Source: Kibdelosporangium aridum (GTDB taxonomy: Bacteria; Actinomycetota; Actinomycetes; Mycobacteriales; Pseudonocardiaceae). From it: a stretch of DNA of 64,000 nucleotides. A program made the position numbers and the translations under genes. How positions within the stretch are numbered: the first letter of the stretch is position 1; each line of letters begins with the position of its first letter. The stretch is from positions 372,001 to 436,000 of the forward strand of contig NZ_FWXV01000012.1 of NCBI RefSeq assembly GCF_900176515.1. The letters are read 5' to 3'. The notes beneath the pieces are model-generated. The model saw only the letters and a list, made by a program, of their open reading frames with translations, did no database searches and was not told the origin of the DNA. This document shows, piece by piece, positions 8,548-17,087 of the stretch.

Positions 8548-9267
8548 TCATCCTTCTCGTTGCGCGCCGACGACGAAGAAGTCGCGGCTGTCCCGGCGCA
8601 CCTGGCCGGGCAATAGGTGTCCGAACGGTCGCGGCGTGCCGAAACCGGCTGTACTCAGCAACGTTGTCATCTGAGTGGCGGTGATCCCTTTCCAGTACGG
8701 CAAAGTCCGGCCCATAGCCAGGTAGTCCCGTACGGCTCCGGGGATCAGCCGCGGCGACCGAAGCAGTTGGCGAGCGGTGTGCCAACGGCCGTCGGCGACG
8801 AGCACCGCACCGCCGGGCCGGAGTGCTCGCGCCCACGACGACAGCGCTGCTCCCGGCGCGGGCAAGGTCCACAGCACATATCGGCAGGTCACCAAGTCGT
8901 AACTGGCGATGGGCACGTCGTGTCCGTCACCGTGGCACCACTCGACGGTGACGCTGCGCCGCGTGGCTTCCTCGTGGGCCCGCTCGAGCATTTGCTTCGA
9001 GGCGTCCATCCCGGTGACGTCGTGGCCCAGCTCGGCGAGCAGCACCGCGGCGAACCCGGTGCCGGTCCCCACATCGAGCACACGCCGCGGCTCAGGGCCG
9101 AGCAGCGCATTGATCGCGTCGCGATACAACCTCCGCCACGCGTCCCGTCCCGCCTCCGCATAGGACCGGTAGTACTGGTCGTAGCGTGCGGCCCGCGCAT
9201 TCCAGGTGCGGGCGACGGCGACCACCGCCGCCGGGTCCGGGTCATGGGCACACGAGGACAGGGTCAC
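8548..9267 (-). CDS. Class I SAM-dependent methyltransferase (MT3)
   Basis: 239 aa. SAM-binding motif I is VLDVGTGTGFAAVLLAEL, followed by the acidic loop TGMDASKQMLERA and post-motif VTCRYVLWTLP, placing it in the Methyltransf_11/25 group. Start is GTG 9267, whose bases overlap the MFS stop (GTGA); the same frame runs upstream to 9828 but only as a shadow of the MFS gene. It is clearly paralogous to the methyltransferase at 12546-13352, including an N-terminal AARYD segment. A small-molecule N- or O-methylation in metallophore assembly is inferred from context. Confidence 0.87.
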   Translation of the reverse strand: MTLSSCAHDPDPAAVVAVARTWNARAARYDQYYRSYAEAGRDAWRRLYRDAINALLGPEPRRVLDVGTGTGFAAVLLAELGHDVTGMDASKQMLERAHEEATRRSVTVEWCHGDGHDVPIASYDLVTCRYVLWTLPAPGAALSSWARALRPGGAVLVADGRWHTARQLLRSPRLIPGAVRDYLAMGRTLPYWKGITATQMTTLLSTAGFGTPRPFGHLLPGQVRRDSRDFFVVGAQREG

Positions 9268-10502
9268 CGATCGACCTCCGCTTGTCGCGCCGACCGGGGA
9301 TCGGCAAGCTGGTGCGCGCCCGGCACGGCCAAAGCGCCGAGCGCTGCGGCGAGCGTCAACACTCCGCACGCTAGCAATACCGGGGTCTGTCCGACGGTGG
9401 TCAGCGCGTAGGGCAACAGGATCAGACCGAGCGGTGCCACGCCGTGAGAGACCATGAAGTCGAACGAGAACAACCGACCCATCCGCTCCGGAGGGACTTC
9501 CCGTTGGATGGCGCTGAACCACGGGATGTTGAACGCCTCGATGCCCACCCCACCGAGGAAGTACGCGAGCAGTACCAGCACCGCGCCCACTTGAGGTGAC
9601 AGCGACGGCACGGTGAGCGCCAGCGGCACCAAACCGTAGAAGCTCAACCCGACGAAGGCGACCAGACCAGGGCGGCGCGGGGTCCAGCGCGCCATCAGCA
9701 GCGCGGCGGCCACCGCACCAGCCGAGTAGCAGCCCAGCGCCACACCCAGGAACGTGTCGCCGCCCAGCTCGTTGCGGCTCACCAGCGGCAAAGTCAACTG
9801 CTGCACGGCGAACCCGAGCGCCAACCACACCACCAGGGACCCAAGACCAGCAACGAACCAGCGATGCCGGGCCACCTCGCGGAGCACCTCCGCGTAGTCG
9901 GCGAACGGACGGCGCCGGGCATCATTGGACGGGGGCGGCTCACCACGCGGAAGCCGCAGCGCCAGGGCGGCGGAACCCAGCCACAGCAGACCGGTGCCCA
10001 GCAACGTGGCAGAGCCACCCACCAGCGCGTAAAGCAGAGCCGCAGCGGTCGGCCCGCCGACCAGCAGCAGCCGATTGCTCAATGTGGACAACGCGTTGGC
10101 GCGCTGCCGGTCCGGCTCGGCCACGACCTCGCCGACCAATGCCTGGTAGGCGCCGCGGAAGACCCCCTCACCGATCCCGGCGACCAGGATGGCGGCACAG
10201 ACCGCCAACAATGACACCGAGAACGCGGCGACTGAGGCGAGTATCGCCGTTCCCCGCACGGCGCTTGCCACGGTGAGCACAGTGCGGCGCGGATAGCCGT
10301 CGGTGACCACGCCGCCGAGTACGGCGCCCAGCACGAAACCGACCGTGCGTGAGCCAAGCGCCAGCCCGAGCGCCGTGACCGCACCATGGGTGTCGAGCAG
10401 GAACAGCGTGAGCGCCACCGGTGTGAGCGAGGTCGCGGCGCCGGACGCGGTGTAGCTCAGCCAGGCCAGCCGGAACCGGGAATTGCGCAGAATCGCCAGC
10501 AT
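9264..10502 (-). CDS. MFS transporter, EntS-like (second exporter)
   Basis: 412-aa transporter with about 12 membrane segments, same subfamily and same length as the MFS protein at 5797. Conserved features include GGVVTDGYPRRTVLT (motif A-like loop) and a shared C-terminal half. It begins 3 nt after the ATP-grasp stop and overlaps the next methyltransferase start by 4 nt. Two related exporters in one cluster suggest release of two products (for instance precursor and mature chelator) or retention after duplication. Confidence 0.88.
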   Translation of the reverse strand: MLAILRNSRFRLAWLSYTASGAATSLTPVALTLFLLDTHGAVTALGLALGSRTVGFVLGAVLGGVVTDGYPRRTVLTVASAVRGTAILASVAAFSVSLLAVCAAILVAGIGEGVFRGAYQALVGEVVAEPDRQRANALSTLSNRLLLVGGPTAAALLYALVGGSATLLGTGLLWLGSAALALRLPRGEPPPSNDARRRPFADYAEVLREVARHRWFVAGLGSLVVWLALGFAVQQLTLPLVSRNELGGDTFLGVALGCYSAGAVAAALLMARWTPRRPGLVAFVGLSFYGLVPLALTVPSLSPQVGAVLVLLAYFLGGVGIEAFNIPWFSAIQREVPPERMGRLFSFDFMVSHGVAPLGLILLPYALTTVGQTPVLLACGVLTLAAALGALAVPGAHQLADPRSARQAEVDR

Positions 10503-10505
10503 CGC

Positions 10506-11438
10506 TCAGAACGTCATCGACGGGCGCCACTCGCGGCGCGCGCGATCAAAGTCGTGGGCGGCAGCCACCAGGAAGCTGGCGAGCTCGGTCAGCGGAATCG
10601 GGTCCGTACCCAGCTCCTTGAACGTGGCTGTGCATGTAGGGCAGGTGTTGACTTCGTAGACCCGTAGTTCGCCGGTCCGCTCGTCCCGCGCGATGTCCAC
10701 CCCGGCGAACAAAGCGTCCATCGCCTCCGCGGCCTGCTCGGCGACCGTGCGGATGTCGTCGGTGAGTTCGGTGCGATGCCGGGTGTTGCCTGGGGCGTTG
10801 GAGATCCACGTTCCCTCTGGCGCGATGCGGGTCACCGCGGCCACCGCCTGGTAGTTCACGCACAGCACGCGGATGTCGCGATTGCTGGCCGGAACGTACG
10901 GTTGGACGTAGTACTGCTCGGGCCCGGGACCGAGTCCGCCGACGTAGTGGCGCACCGACGCTTCGTCGGTCAGCTGGTACATGCCGCGGCCGCGGGAGCT
11001 CATCAGCGGCTTGGTCACCATCGGATAGCCGCGCTCTTGCGTCCAGGCCACCAGCGTTTCCTCGTCGCGGCCCCACAGCACCGGCAGGTGCGGCACGCCG
11101 GCGCGGTGCAGCAGGGCCGAGTTGAGGTACTTGGACTGCCCGCGCATCAACGTCATTGCCGAGTTCACCACGGGTATCCCGGCCAGGCGGGCGGTCTCGA
11201 GCTGGTTCATGCCGAGGATCAGGTAGTCCTCGTAGACCCAGCCGAACATCAGGTCGGGTGCGAGTTCCCGGCCGTCGACCAGAAACCGGGTGGCCTTGTC
11301 CGTCACCTCGGTCACGAGCTCATCGGGATGCACACGGCGGGGCTCACCGCCGTGCCGTCGGATTTCGGCGAACAGGGCGCGGTGGTCGTCGTCGTCATCA
11401 TCGTTGCCGAGCAGGACGATCAGCGGAACGTCAGCCAT
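10506..11438 (-). CDS. ATP-grasp ligase, RimK-like
   Basis: 310-aa ATP-grasp enzyme. The N-terminal PreATP-grasp domain is followed by the ATP-binding lysine strand YPMVTKPLMSSRGRGMY, a glycine-rich loop, and the Mg-binding end motif LRVYEVNTC. RimK/cyanophycin-type members form amide or peptide bonds between a carboxylate (as acyl phosphate) and an amine. An unusual CPTC pair follows the catalytic Asn and might bind metal. In an NRPS-free cluster this is the best candidate for the condensing step. It sits 28 nt after the permease stop, the largest gap within the operon. Confidence 0.85.
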   Translation of the reverse strand: MADVPLIVLLGNDDDDDDHRALFAEIRRHGGEPRRVHPDELVTEVTDKATRFLVDGRELAPDLMFGWVYEDYLILGMNQLETARLAGIPVVNSAMTLMRGQSKYLNSALLHRAGVPHLPVLWGRDEETLVAWTQERGYPMVTKPLMSSRGRGMYQLTDEASVRHYVGGLGPGPEQYYVQPYVPASNRDIRVLCVNYQAVAAVTRIAPEGTWISNAPGNTRHRTELTDDIRTVAEQAAEAMDALFAGVDIARDERTGELRVYEVNTCPTCTATFKELGTDPIPLTELASFLVAAAHDFDRARREWRPSMTF

Positions 11439-11466
11439 GACGGATCAAGCCTCCTTATGAGCGGCG

Positions 11467-12549
11467 TCAGGTGGTTGAGCGCAGTCGGCGGACCAAGATC
11501 AGCAGGAACGGCGCGCCCACCACGGCGGTGACGATGCCGATGGGCAGCTCTCGGGGGACGAAGGCCATCCGGGCCACCACGTCGGCCCAGATCAGGAAGG
11601 ACGCTCCGATCAACGCGGAGACTGGCAACAGCCGCCGATGCACGCCGCCCACACAGAGCCGGGCGACGTGCGGAACGACCAGGCCGACGAAGCCAATTCC
11701 GCCCGACACCGCGACAGCGGCACCTACACAGAGCGCCACGACCAACAGCGCCTGCGCCCGCAGCCGCGCCGGTGGGCTGCCCAGCGCGTGAGCGGTGTCG
11801 TCGCCCAACGTCAAGGCATCCAGCTTGCGGGACCACAGCAGCAGCACCAGAAATGCGGCGATCATCAGCGCCCCGGCGACGGCCACCCCGGACCAGGACG
11901 CCCTGCTGAGCGAGCCGAGCAACCAGAACAGCACCGCCCGCGCCCCTTCCGGATCGTCCGAGGCGAAGATCAGGAAGCTGGTGGCGGCGTTGAGCACGTA
12001 GCCGACGGCGACTCCGGCCAGCAGCAGCCGCACCGAGGTGATCCGCCCACCGGCACGCGCCAGCGCGAACACCACCCCCATCGCGGCGATCGCGCCCACG
12101 AACGCGCTGCCGGTCAGCGAGCTCGCACCGAAAGCGGTGCCCACCCCGAACAGCAGAGTCAACGCCGCACCGGTCGAGGCGCCGGAGGTGACGCCGAGCA
12201 GGTAAGGCTCGGCCAGCACGTTGCGGACCAAGGCCTGCAGCGCGCCCCCGGAGATCGCGAGCGCGGCCCCGACGACGGCGGCGAGTAGCACGCGAGGTGT
12301 CCGTACCAACCAGACAATGCTGTCCTCGGACCGGCCCCAGGTCATCTCCGGCCAACCGAAAACATGGTTGCCGATGATCCGCGCGACGACGTCGGGCGAG
12401 ATGGCCACTGGCCCCAGCCCGACCGCGACCGGGATGCTGACCACCAACACGCCGACCAGGCCAGCAACCCACAGCACAGTGCGCTTGCTGCGGCGACCAT
12501 GGTCGAGATCGTCGACGTGCGTGTCAGCGGTGCCGAGAGTCGCGGTCAT
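11467..12549 (-). CDS. FecCD-family ABC permease (system 2)
   Basis: 360-aa polytopic membrane protein with FecCD signatures (VRTPRVLLAAVVGAALAISG; GIGFVGLVVPHVARL). It is paralogous to the system 1 permease at 3546 with the same length class. The N-terminal 20 residues are charged and cytoplasmic. Its ATG overlaps the methyltransferase stop by 4 nt. It pairs with the SBP at 13345 and the ATPase at 7756 to make a complete second importer. Confidence 0.92.
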   Translation of the reverse strand: MTATLGTADTHVDDLDHGRRSKRTVLWVAGLVGVLVVSIPVAVGLGPVAISPDVVARIIGNHVFGWPEMTWGRSEDSIVWLVRTPRVLLAAVVGAALAISGGALQALVRNVLAEPYLLGVTSGASTGAALTLLFGVGTAFGASSLTGSAFVGAIAAMGVVFALARAGGRITSVRLLLAGVAVGYVLNAATSFLIFASDDPEGARAVLFWLLGSLSRASWSGVAVAGALMIAAFLVLLLWSRKLDALTLGDDTAHALGSPPARLRAQALLVVALCVGAAVAVSGGIGFVGLVVPHVARLCVGGVHRRLLPVSALIGASFLIWADVVARMAFVPRELPIGIVTAVVGAPFLLILVRRLRSTT

Positions 12550-13352
12550 GCTCGTGCCTCCGCGCCTGTCCAGCTCAGGGTGTAGAAGCGGGGCAGCAAC
12601 CCGGCGAGCCGCCAGCGCAGTGGCGCGGTCTTGCGGTGTGCCGCGGCCACGTCATCGAGCCAATCGACCCGAACACCAGGCATGCCCGCGGCGGCGAACA
12701 GGTTCGCGGGCTCGTCGACTGATCGCCAGCCGTCACCCGGCCCGCTTGGGCGTGCCGGAGCCGATGCGGCTGGACGGTGCCGGTCGACCCAGCCCAGCAC
12801 TGTCCAAAACAGACGGCTGGCCGTGTTCCGGAGCCGCCCAAGCGCTGTGGTGGGCTGGGCGAAATGCAAGGCGTCGATCACCACGATCCGGCCACCGGGG
12901 GCCAGTACGCGGTGCCACTCCGCCAGCGCGGCCACCGGGTCGGGCAGCGCCCAGAACACCATCCGGCTGATCACCACGTCGAACGAGCCGTCCTCGACCG
13001 GCAGGTCCCGTGACTCGGCCATTGCCACGTCGACGGCGCCGTTCAGGGCGCCCGCCGCAGTGATGTTGGCCCGCGCTCGCTCCAGCATGCCGGGTGCGAT
13101 GTCGTAGCCGGAAACCCTGTGCCCCATGGTCGCGAGCAGCAGCGCGAGCTCACCCGTGCCACAGCCGATGTCGGCGACCCGCCGCGGCGCGGTGCCGTCA
13201 CGCACCGGGTGGCCGGCAAGTCGGCCGAGCGCGTCGGTCCACGCCTCGCGGTACCTCGGGTGCCCGTGGGCCAGGTCGCCCCAGCGGTCGTACCGGGCGG
13301 CCTGGCTGCTCCAGTAGGCGGCCGCGTGATCGGTCAGGGCACCGTCACCCAT
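12546..13352 (-). CDS. Class I SAM-dependent methyltransferase (MT2)
   Basis: 268 aa, Methyltransf_11 type. Motif I is VADIGCGTGELALLLATM, then SGYDIAPGMLERAR (acidic loop) and FDVVISRMVFWALPDP. The N-terminal AARYDRWGD region parallels the paralogue at 8548. Start ATG 13352 overlaps the SBP stop by 8 nt and its stop overlaps the permease start (ATGA). With three methyltransferases in the operon, the product is probably multiply methylated, or one of them uses SAM as an alkyl donor as nicotianamine-like synthases do; the latter is speculative. Confidence 0.87.
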   Translation of the reverse strand: MGDGALTDHAAAYWSSQAARYDRWGDLAHGHPRYREAWTDALGRLAGHPVRDGTAPRRVADIGCGTGELALLLATMGHRVSGYDIAPGMLERARANITAAGALNGAVDVAMAESRDLPVEDGSFDVVISRMVFWALPDPVAALAEWHRVLAPGGRIVVIDALHFAQPTTALGRLRNTASRLFWTVLGWVDRHRPAASAPARPSGPGDGWRSVDEPANLFAAAGMPGVRVDWLDDVAAAHRKTAPLRWRLAGLLPRFYTLSWTGAEARA

Positions 13353-14340
13353 GGACCTGCCCGGCCAGCTTCTCCAGGCCGTCCACGGCGAGCGTGCCGT
13401 GTCCCGAGTAGAAGAAGTCCAGCACCGTCACCTTGCCGCCGGTGACCGCCGGGAGCGGGCCGAGTTCCGGGCGGCTGGTGAGCGAGGTCCGAACGGCCTG
13501 CTCGTCGATGTCGCCCGGTTCGTAGAGGGCGATCAGCCGCTGCGGGGCCGCGTTGATCAAGGCCTCGGTGTTCACGTCGAAGAGCCGCTCGTCGGTGTTC
13601 TGGAAGACGTTCGACAGACCCGCGTAGGTCATCTGCTGGTGGATCATGCTGCGCCGCCCGTAGGCGTCGAGGTCGCTGTCCGGACCGGCGACGAACACCG
13701 CGGCGGTCGAGTTCGAAGACGGCGGCGACTGCTGGCCGCGCTGGCGTACCGCCTCGACGCGGCCTTTCAGCCCGGTGACCGCTTGCTTGGCCTGTTCCTC
13801 CGTCCGCAGGACCCGGCCGAGGGTTTCGATGTCGGCGTAGACGCCTTCCAACGGATCCTGGATCTCGGACTGACCGGCACCGAACCCGCCGCAGTAGCCG
13901 CTGATGACCAGCGTCGGGATACCGGCGGCCCGCAGGTCCTCCGGACCGAACTCGTTGAGCCCGTAGGTCACCACCAGATCGGGCTTCGCACCGATGATCA
14001 CCTCGCGGGAGATGCTCTTCGAACTCTTGATCGGAGCCTGCTCACGCTGACCGAGCGGACCGGCCGCGTCGCCCAGCGGCTCGCCGATCAACGGTGAGAA
14101 GATGCCAATCCGGTCCGTGCCACCGGCCGCGTGCACCAAGGTGCCGGCTTCCCCACCGATCACGTACAGCCGCTCCGGCCGTCGTTCGATGGTCACGTCC
14201 CGGCCGCAGTTCTTCACCGTCATCGGGAAACCCTCGGCGGCGGCGCCGGTGTCCTGACCGCCATCACCACCGCAGGCGGTGGCCAGCACGCTGACGGCGG
14301 CCACCAGAACGAGCCAGGAACGTCGGATGGGGTGCTGCAT
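13345..14340 (-). CDS. Metallophore-binding lipoprotein (system 2 SBP)
   Basis: 331 aa. Signal peptide with lipobox LATAC (Cys about 23), then a Gly/Ala linker and a two-lobed FepB-like domain beginning VKNCGRDVTIERRPERLYVIGGEAG; the DLVVTYGLNEFG strand lies mid-protein. It differs strongly from the system 1 SBP, suggesting another ligand state or stereochemistry. The start codon shares one base with the upstream DUF364 stop (TGATG). Close coupling to biosynthetic genes makes it the most likely receptor for the cluster's own product. Confidence 0.92.
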   Translation of the reverse strand: MQHPIRRSWLVLVAAVSVLATACGGDGGQDTGAAAEGFPMTVKNCGRDVTIERRPERLYVIGGEAGTLVHAAGGTDRIGIFSPLIGEPLGDAAGPLGQREQAPIKSSKSISREVIIGAKPDLVVTYGLNEFGPEDLRAAGIPTLVISGYCGGFGAGQSEIQDPLEGVYADIETLGRVLRTEEQAKQAVTGLKGRVEAVRQRGQQSPPSSNSTAAVFVAGPDSDLDAYGRRSMIHQQMTYAGLSNVFQNTDERLFDVNTEALINAAPQRLIALYEPGDIDEQAVRTSLTSRPELGPLPAVTGGKVTVLDFFYSGHGTLAVDGLEKLAGQVHG

Positions 14341-15179
14341 CAGGAAGAGTCGTCCTTCCGGCTTGGTTGGTCGGCGCGGTAGACGTGCAGTGCCGTGGCA
14401 TCGGCGCTGAACTGGGAGAACGGAAACGGCTCGGCCGACAGCGCGGTAAGACCGCTGCCGAGGAACTCCCGGGCGACGGCGGCGCCGGTTTGTGCGTACA
14501 CCGCCAGCGGTATCTGCCGTTCGCGGCAGCGAGCGAGGATGGTGTCGAACGTGCCGTTGCCGATGGTCATTCCGGTCGCCACGACCGCGTCGGCGGCGTC
14601 GAGCACTTCCGTCATGTCCGGGGTGATCGAATCGCCCCAGCGGGTGGTGCGCAGGTTCAGATCACACAGCAGCGGCTCCGCCCCGCGCTCCCGGATCGCC
14701 GCGACCAATGGGTTCACCACGCCGATGAGCCCGACCTTGGATCCGGGTGGCACGTCGAGCAATCCGGCCACGGCGGCGTCCCTGGCCGCCGCCCTGGTCT
14801 CCGGTGTCCCGGTCGGCAGTTCGATCGGCTCGGCCCGTGAGTCGTCTCGGTGTGGAGCGATCGCGCCGAGGTACGCGTCCAGCGCTGCGATCCGCAGCGG
14901 GGCAACGTCCACACGCAACAGTTCGGCCACACTTCGGCCAGACGCTTCCGCGCAGACATCAGGTTCCACTTCACCGCTTTCGAAGGCGCACGCCCCGAAC
15001 GCGGTGCCGATGCGCACCAGCAGGTACTGGTTGCGGTAGGTGACGTTCCCGCCGGCGAGCCGGGTGCCGTGGTGCACCCAGAACACGCTTGTCGCGACGA
15101 CCTCGGCGGGATCAGGGCCCCGGCGACCCGCAAGCACTTCGGCCACCAAGTCCGCGACAGTCCCCAAGCTCCCTGTCAT
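14340..15179 (-). CDS. DUF364-family (DUF4213/DUF364) heavy-metal chelation protein
   Basis: 279-aa cytoplasmic protein. The N-terminal half looks like the DUF4213 (enolase-N-like) region (WVHHGTRLAGGNVTYRNQY) and the C-terminal half like the Rossmann-like DUF364 domain (KVGLIGVVNPLVAAIRERG; ADAVVATGMTIGNGTFDTIL). DUF364 proteins are annotated as putative heavy-metal chelators and recur near metal transport genes, but their biochemistry is not settled. ATG 15179 is chosen because it overlaps the PLP-enzyme stop by 4 nt (ATGA); a GTG at 15188 is also in frame. It may release metal inside the cell, sense it, or assist assembly. Confidence 0.82.
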   Translation of the reverse strand: MTGSLGTVADLVAEVLAGRRGPDPAEVVATSVFWVHHGTRLAGGNVTYRNQYLLVRIGTAFGACAFESGEVEPDVCAEASGRSVAELLRVDVAPLRIAALDAYLGAIAPHRDDSRAEPIELPTGTPETRAAARDAAVAGLLDVPPGSKVGLIGVVNPLVAAIRERGAEPLLCDLNLRTTRWGDSITPDMTEVLDAADAVVATGMTIGNGTFDTILARCRERQIPLAVYAQTGAAVAREFLGSGLTALSAEPFPFSQFSADATALHVYRADQPSRKDDSS

Positions 15180-16219
15180 GACGACCACCCCGGCACTCCG
15201 ACCGGCAGCCGCGAGGCGCCTCGCTGGGTGGGCAGGTCGGTAGCCCAGTCAGTGACAGACCACGGCAGCACGACTTTGTCGCTGCCGGACACCTCATGGG
15301 GCGAAAGCTCAGCGAGATCGGGAACGTCGGAGTGCGCCGCGAACGCCGCTGACACGTACCGGTGTCCGGTGTCTGGGGCGAGGAAGACCATGGTGCGCCC
15401 GGGAGCACGGTCGCGCTCCCACTGGCTGGCCAGGTACGCAGCGCCCGCGGACAGTCCGGCGAAGATCCCGCTGTCCCGTAACAGCGCCACCGCACCGGCC
15501 TGGGCATACCGGAACGACACCCAGTGGACCCGGTCGTACAACTCCCGGCGGACGTTGCGGAACTCGATCGAACTGCCGATCCCCGCGATGATCATGTCGG
15601 GGTCGGCGGTGTGCTCCGCGCCGAACGTCACGCTGCCGAACGGCTGGATCCCGACCAGCCGCACATCCCGGCCCATCGCGCGCAGGTACTCCGCGAGCGC
15701 ACCAGTCGACGCGCCGGTCCCCACACCGCCGACAATTGTCAGCGGCTCCAACGGCAGTTCCCGGTCGAGTCGCTCGGCCACCTCCCGGTACCCGGCATAG
15801 TGGATCCCGTCGTGGTACTGGCGCATCCAGTGGTACCCCGGATTCTCCAGCAACAGCTGCCCGACCCGCTCAACCCGCCGGTTCTGGTCCAGCATCAGGT
15901 CCGTCGACGGCGGCATGCGCTCCAGCGTCGCGCCGAGAATCTCCAACTGGATCCGCAACGTCTCGTCCACCGTCGTCGAACCCACGATGTGGCACCGCAT
16001 CCCGTACCGATGACACGCCAAAGCCAATGCCAGCGCGTAGATTCCGCTGGAGCTGTCCACCAAGGTGTCCCCCGGGCGGATCCTGCCGGTGGCGAGCAAG
16101 TGGCGCACCGCACCGAGCGCGGAACGCACCTTCATCACCTCGAACCGCATGCACACCAGGTCGGGAGCGAGTCGGATGTGGTCAGGCTCGGCGATGGCGT
16201 CCGCGTAGTGCTCGTGCAC
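15176..16219 (-). CDS. Cysteine-synthase-like PLP-dependent enzyme (fold type II)
   Basis: 347 aa. Fold-type II PLP motifs are present: FEVMKVRSALGA with the presumed Schiff-base K30, the cofactor-ring loop DSSSGIYALALA (about 55-66), and the phosphate-binding loop VGGVGTGAST (163-172). The usual NPxGSxKDR loop before and around the lysine is shortened, with KVR in place of KDR, so the substrate differs from O-acetylserine sulfhydrylases. Relatives such as SbnA make 2,3-diaminopropionate precursors for siderophores, and a beta-replacement reaction building a di-amino acid is a reasonable inference. GTG 16219 is used because it has a GGAGGA RBS. Confidence 0.83.
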   Translation of the reverse strand: MHEHYADAIAEPDHIRLAPDLVCMRFEVMKVRSALGAVRHLLATGRIRPGDTLVDSSSGIYALALALACHRYGMRCHIVGSTTVDETLRIQLEILGATLERMPPSTDLMLDQNRRVERVGQLLLENPGYHWMRQYHDGIHYAGYREVAERLDRELPLEPLTIVGGVGTGASTGALAEYLRAMGRDVRLVGIQPFGSVTFGAEHTADPDMIIAGIGSSIEFRNVRRELYDRVHWVSFRYAQAGAVALLRDSGIFAGLSAGAAYLASQWERDRAPGRTMVFLAPDTGHRYVSAAFAAHSDVPDLAELSPHEVSGSDKVVLPWSVTDWATDLPTQRGASRLPVGVPGWSS

Positions 16220-16223
16220 GCGG

Positions 16224-17015
16224 TCAGTCCTCCCCCGTCTGGCTCTCGCGGCGTAAGGCGAACAGATAGGTCTGCACGTTGTCGCCCGGCCAGTCCTCCA
16301 CATGAACCACCTCGGCGCCGAACCCGCTCTCCAGGGCCATCGCCACGATGTCGCGCAGCGGCGCGGTGTTCGACAGGATCAGGTACACCACGCCACCCGG
16401 CGCGAGCAGATCCCTGGCCACCAGCTGGCCGAAGAAGCGAGCCGCGATGTCCCGCCCCAGACACAGGTTGCGCACGATCTCCGGGTCGTCGGTCAGCGGC
16501 AACTCGATGGCCGGCGGGTTGAACGTCACGACGTCCACTTGCTCGCCGTCCGGGAAGCCCTCCCACACATCGGCCACCAACGGGACCAATGGCGGCCCAT
16601 CAGTGCCGACGATCCGCTCGTAGTGCCGTGCCGTCGTACGCACGCTCTCCGGATGCACGTCCAGCGCGTACACGACGCGCGCACCTCGCACACCGGCCAC
16701 CACGGCTTCCACACCGAGGCCCGCGCCCATCGCCGCGTAGCGCAACCCCGTCACCGGCAGCGTCCCGTCGAGCAGACGACTGTGCACCAGCCGGCTGGTC
16801 TCACCCGGGTGAAACACGCCGGGCGGAAGGTCGAAATCCCAGCCGTTCCAGTGGTACGTGCGGTGTTCGTGAATGGCGCGGCTCGGGTTGTTGATGGCCC
16901 GGATCTCCTCTGCCGGCAACGTGTGCGGCAGCCTGCTGTGCAGCTCCCATCCCGTCGCGGTGCCAGGAAGGACGGGCGGCCCGGGAGCCGCGCCGGTGGT
17001 AGGCGGTTGATGCAC
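16224..17015 (-). CDS. HemK/PrmC-like methyltransferase (MT1), first gene of operon
   Basis: 263 aa. A SAM-binding loop (AAMGAGLGVEAVVAG, about 94-108) is followed by an acidic VVYALDVHPES motif and the tetrapeptide NPPA (166-169), the catalytic signature of PrmC/HemK and related N-methyltransferases (usually NPPY). It is shorter than PrmC and lacks its glutamine-methylating N-terminal domain, so a small-molecule amine is a likelier target. GTG 17015 has an AAGGGG RBS. It heads the ten-gene operon and lies downstream of a Zur-like box. Confidence 0.82.
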   Translation of the reverse strand: MHQPPTTGAAPGPPVLPGTATGWELHSRLPHTLPAEEIRAINNPSRAIHEHRTYHWNGWDFDLPPGVFHPGETSRLVHSRLLDGTLPVTGLRYAAMGAGLGVEAVVAGVRGARVVYALDVHPESVRTTARHYERIVGTDGPPLVPLVADVWEGFPDGEQVDVVTFNPPAIELPLTDDPEIVRNLCLGRDIAARFFGQLVARDLLAPGGVVYLILSNTAPLRDIVAMALESGFGAEVVHVEDWPGDNVQTYLFALRRESQTGED

Positions 17016-17087
17016 AGTCGAATTCCCCTTCGGTCGTCACCGAGACTCGTCCCAGCCGGTGAACCTCGTTCGAACTGCCCTCTTTGC

